NCBI GenBank assembly: GCA_963817905.1 | Contig: CAWFPS010000001.1 | Span: forward strand, 62,001-126,000 | Direction: 5' to 3' | DNA length: 64,000 nt | From: VRUE01 sp963817905 | GTDB taxonomy: Bacteria > Actinomycetota > Thermoleophilia > Solirubrobacterales > 70-9 | The notes under the pieces: generated by a model | Told to the model about the DNA's origin: nothing | Seen by the model: the letters and a program-made list of their open reading frames with translations, nothing else | Database searches by the model: none | Part shown: one piece after another, positions 62,130-64,000 of the stretch | Layout of the letters: each line of letters opens with the position of its first letter | Numbering within the stretch: the stretch's first letter is position 1 | Made by a program: the position numbers and the translations under genes

Positions 62130-62250
62130 TTTGGAATTCTTGTTGGATTAGCGCCCTCTTCTAAACGCTCGGCAGCCACTTTTCTTGGATAGGATTGGCC
62201 GGCGGGCCAGGCGCCGCTGATCCAGGAGGAGATAGGGCGGTGACCAAGGC

Positions 62251-62597
62251 ATGAGCATGAGGCATTCCGTCACGGTGAGGTTGGGTTCCTTCGCCGTGGA
62301 GGCGCTTGCCGGCGGGGCGGGAGGCGAGTCCGAGCCGAGCCCGGCGGACGTCGAGCGGGCGATTCAGTTCTACCTCAGCCAGAGCCGGCGGCAGGGGCCG
62401 GCTGGGCCTGTCCGGTGTTCGTGCGCGGCCAAGAGCCGGCTAAACAGGTCGAGTTCGAGCTCGACGTCGACGAGTTCCTTTGGAAGTCCCTGGAGAAGGA
62501 GGCCGAGCGCCAGGAGGTCACGATCTCCCAGCTGCTCGAGCACGCCAGCCTCTACTACGCGGCGGAGATGGACTCCGGCTGGACTCCGGAGCGGTAA
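62251..62597 (+). pseudogene. Small hypothetical gene with a frameshift
   Basis: The first frame reads MRHSVTVRLGSFAVEALAGG and SPADVERAIQFYLSQSRRQG; the second reads VFVRGQEPAKQVEFELDVDE and WKSLEKEAERQEVTISQLLE to a stop at 62597. One base change near 62400 (GGGGCCGGCTGG) would join them into about 115 residues. The joined product resembles the gene at 63569 in size and layout, including a C-terminal helix with ..LEH.SLYYAAEMDSG versus ..GHTVLVYLAELD. Function unknown. Confidence 0.5.
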
Positions 62598-62623
62598 CTG
62601 GGCGGTGGGAAGTTAGGTCCGCC

Positions 62624-63247
62624 CTAGTGACCGGGAGCGACGACCGGGGCCGCACCCAGCTCCGACAGCTTCTCCTGCAGGGTGCGCCGGCCGCGATGGT
62701 GCAGCCCGTGCACTGAGCTCTCGGACTTTTTCAGGGTCGAGGCGATCTCGACCGGGGTGAGTCCGGTGATGTGGCGCAAGACCAGTACCTCGCGCTGGTC
62801 GTCGGGTAGCTGCTCGAGCGCTTGGCGCAGGTCTCGGCCGCGGTCAAGCCCGACCTGGGCGGCGCCGTTGTCGGCGATTCGAACTTCCTCGGTGGGCACG
62901 GCGCGCCTCGCCCGCAGGTGGTCGAGGGCGGCGTTGCGAGCGACCCGCATGATCCAGGCGGCGAAGGGGACCTCGCGCGGCTCGTACTTGTTGATCGCCT
63001 TCATCAGCTTGGCGAAGATGTTCTGGGTGATGTCTTCGGCCTCGTGATGGTCCTTGACAAGGCTGTTGACGAAGCGCTGCACGTCGGGCGCGTAGCGGAC
63101 GTAGAGGAAGTGAAGCCCCTCCTGGTCACCGGCCTGAGCGTGCTCGATCGCCCGCTTGACGAGGCGGCTGTTTCCGTCCTCCCCGATTCGCGCAGCGGTG
63201 GGGTGCGCGAGGCCAAGGGGGCGAAACTCCGATTTCCGACTGGTCAC
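62624..63247 (-). CDS. ECF-type RNA polymerase sigma factor
   Basis: Product of 207 aa. Sigma region 2 is seen in LYVRYAPDVQRFVNSLVKDHHEAEDITQNIFAKLMKAI and FAAWIMRVARNAALDHLRARR; region 4 in LEQLPDDQREVLVLRHITGLTPVEIASTLKKSESSVHGLHHRGRRTLQ. The GTG at 63247 is chosen because GGGAGGAC lies just upstream. No adjacent anti-sigma factor is recognisable, although the two small flanking genes are candidates for partners. Confidence 0.9.
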   Translation of the reverse strand: MTSRKSEFRPLGLAHPTAARIGEDGNSRLVKRAIEHAQAGDQEGLHFLYVRYAPDVQRFVNSLVKDHHEAEDITQNIFAKLMKAINKYEPREVPFAAWIMRVARNAALDHLRARRAVPTEEVRIADNGAAQVGLDRGRDLRQALEQLPDDQREVLVLRHITGLTPVEIASTLKKSESSVHGLHHRGRRTLQEKLSELGAAPVVAPGH

Positions 63248-63281
63248 AGCGTCCTCCCGACGCGTTGATTGATTTGTCCGC

Positions 63282-63303
63282 AGGCAGGGCACTTGCCCTG
63301 CCT
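63282..63303. repeat. Perfect 9-bp hairpin in the sigma factor leader
   Basis: AGGCAGGGC (63282-63290) and GCCCTGCCT (63295-63303) flank ACTT. It is 35 bp upstream of the sigma gene start and could be an operator or a leader structure. Confidence 0.6.
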
Positions 63304-63416
63304 CAACGGAGACTCCGCGAATTGCTATGTCCCGAATTTGTCTTTCTCGCAACTACCGAAAAGTATGAATTCCCTTTTCGATCAGTGCGGCGCAAAGAAA
63401 TAGTGGCCTTTCGACT

Positions 63417-63437
63417 GAATGTCAATACTCGACATTC
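63417..63437. promoter_or_regulatory. Palindrome in the divergent intergenic region
   Basis: GAATGTC and GACATTC flank a 7-nt spacer. The surrounding 63310-63480 is clearly AT-richer than the window average and probably carries the promoters for the sigma gene (minus) and the gene at 63569 (plus). No promoter boxes can be assigned with confidence. Confidence 0.4.
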
Positions 63438-63568
63438 GTCCAAATTTCAATCCCAGGGCTAAAGCCGCCAAATGCACAGGTTCTGCACAAGGCTGAAGAT
63501 AGGAGGAATCTGGCCGGTGCGGTGAAAATCCTGGGCGTGGCCTTTGGTTGTTATGCCAGGAGACATTG

Positions 63569-63907
63569 ATGAGGGTCAGACTTTGCACATTCACCCGCAG
63601 CGGCGCCGAAGCCGAGTTTGGGCCTGATCTTGTCGCCACCGTGCGCGCTGCGCTCGGTCACTACTCGGACAAACTGCGCTCTGGCCGGAGGCCGGTAGCA
63701 CCGCCGCGGTTCATCCTCTCCGAGGACTACGACTGCGAGAGGGCGCCAGGGTCGGCACTGGACCTTGCGGTCGCACCGGAGGTCGAGCGCGTTATCAGGG
63801 CCGAGGCCGTACGCCAGGGGATCGATCTCGACACCTTCGCCGGTCACACCGTGCTCGTCTACCTCGCTGAGCTGGACTTCCTCGGCGCGCCGGTACAGCT
63901 GACCTAA
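63569..63907 (+). CDS. Small hypothetical protein, apparent paralogue of 62251-62597
   Basis: Product of 112 aa beginning MRVRLCTFTRSGAEAEFGPD with ribosome binding site CCAGGAGA. The C-terminal part LDLAVAPEVERVIRAEAVRQGIDLDTFAGHTVLVYLAELD parallels the second half of the frameshifted gene on the other side of the sigma gene. No domain recognised; the C-terminal helix-strand pattern could be a ribbon-helix-helix-like or dimerisation unit. Confidence 0.6.
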   Translation: MRVRLCTFTRSGAEAEFGPDLVATVRAALGHYSDKLRSGRRPVAPPRFILSEDYDCERAPGSALDLAVAPEVERVIRAEAVRQGIDLDTFAGHTVLVYLAELDFLGAPVQLT

Positions 63908-63965
63908 GCCCGCGGGGCGTGACGGGTGGAGCCAGGTTTGGGCGGTTCGACGCCGCGATTCCGGC

Positions 63966-64000
63966 TCAGGCTGCCTGGCGAACGCGCAGTTGCATGACCG
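63966..64000 (-). CDS. Possible 3' end of a minus-strand gene
   Basis: On the minus strand a frame open from the window edge ends VMQLRVRQAA and a stop at 63966. Too little is visible to identify it. Confidence 0.2.
   Translation of the reverse strand, partial: VMQLRVRQAA

Noticed and set aside
63500..63560. Cobalamin-riboswitch-like GGTGAAAATCC before the gene at 63569
   Set aside because: Only one short piece resembles the conserved core. The other conserved blocks and stems could not be found, and the downstream gene has no link to cobalamin.

Overview
This is a GC-rich window from what looks like an actinobacterial chromosome, probably class Thermoleophilia, order Solirubrobacterales. 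I infer this from codon usage, from a secreted protein with the LPRNSVKTKQ/AVRAKNL-type repeats I associate with that group (23048-23596), and from a DUF3866 gene next to xerD. No rRNA gene is present, so the assignment is not certain.

The left third (1-16.2 kb) is mostly housekeeping. It runs: lipid-linked sugar transferase, pyrG, M20 peptidase, DUF3866, xerD, mutM, HD protein, recO, dgt, dnaG. Next come an internally deleted pseudogene, an HNH gene that runs into a tRNA-Asn, a GT1 glycosyltransferase, an SDR, a thioredoxin-like lipoprotein and an Hpt protein. At 16199-16272 a tRNA with anticodon CAT is the insertion site of an integrative mobilizable element. The element carries a tyrosine integrase, an excisionase and a MobF relaxase-helicase. 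It also carries cargo: an IS1111-like IS110 element, envelope proteins, and a nucleotidyltransferase cut off by an IS3 element.

The most unusual part is 27.8-32.2 kb. The 3' part of the tRNA, preceded by a conserved arm of about 100 bp, recurs four times. The repeats bound three cassettes of about 0.93-1.0 kb (the third split by an IS110 copy). Each cassette holds a nucleotidyltransferase-fold two-gene module: MNT/HEPN on +, HEPN/MNT on -, and a different pair on -. This looks like a serial, att-flanked cassette array built on a tRNA integration site.

The centre and right (32.3-57.8 kb) return to core genome: cupin, helical lipoprotein, permease, GT2, a serine/threonine kinase, GGDEF and membrane proteins, an RpiR regulator, pdxST, an M29 aminopeptidase, yebC, ruvCAB, a fused secDF, recJ and relA. 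Frameshifts in the kinase, the GGDEF gene and secDF (two each in the last two) suggest either indel errors in the assembly or real decay.

Downstream of relA (57.8-62.2 kb) is a second accessory island. An AbiE-like pair sits between the relA 3' end and a ~290-bp duplicate of it. Then come a second nucleotidyltransferase/HTH pair with a palindromic operator, a decayed hipA, and a 117-bp internal relA fragment. The window closes with an ECF sigma factor flanked by two apparently related small genes.

A third theme is long perfect or near-perfect palindromes. Three lie inside reading frames (DUF3866, the kinase and recJ) without breaking them. Four lie between genes or at gene ends.
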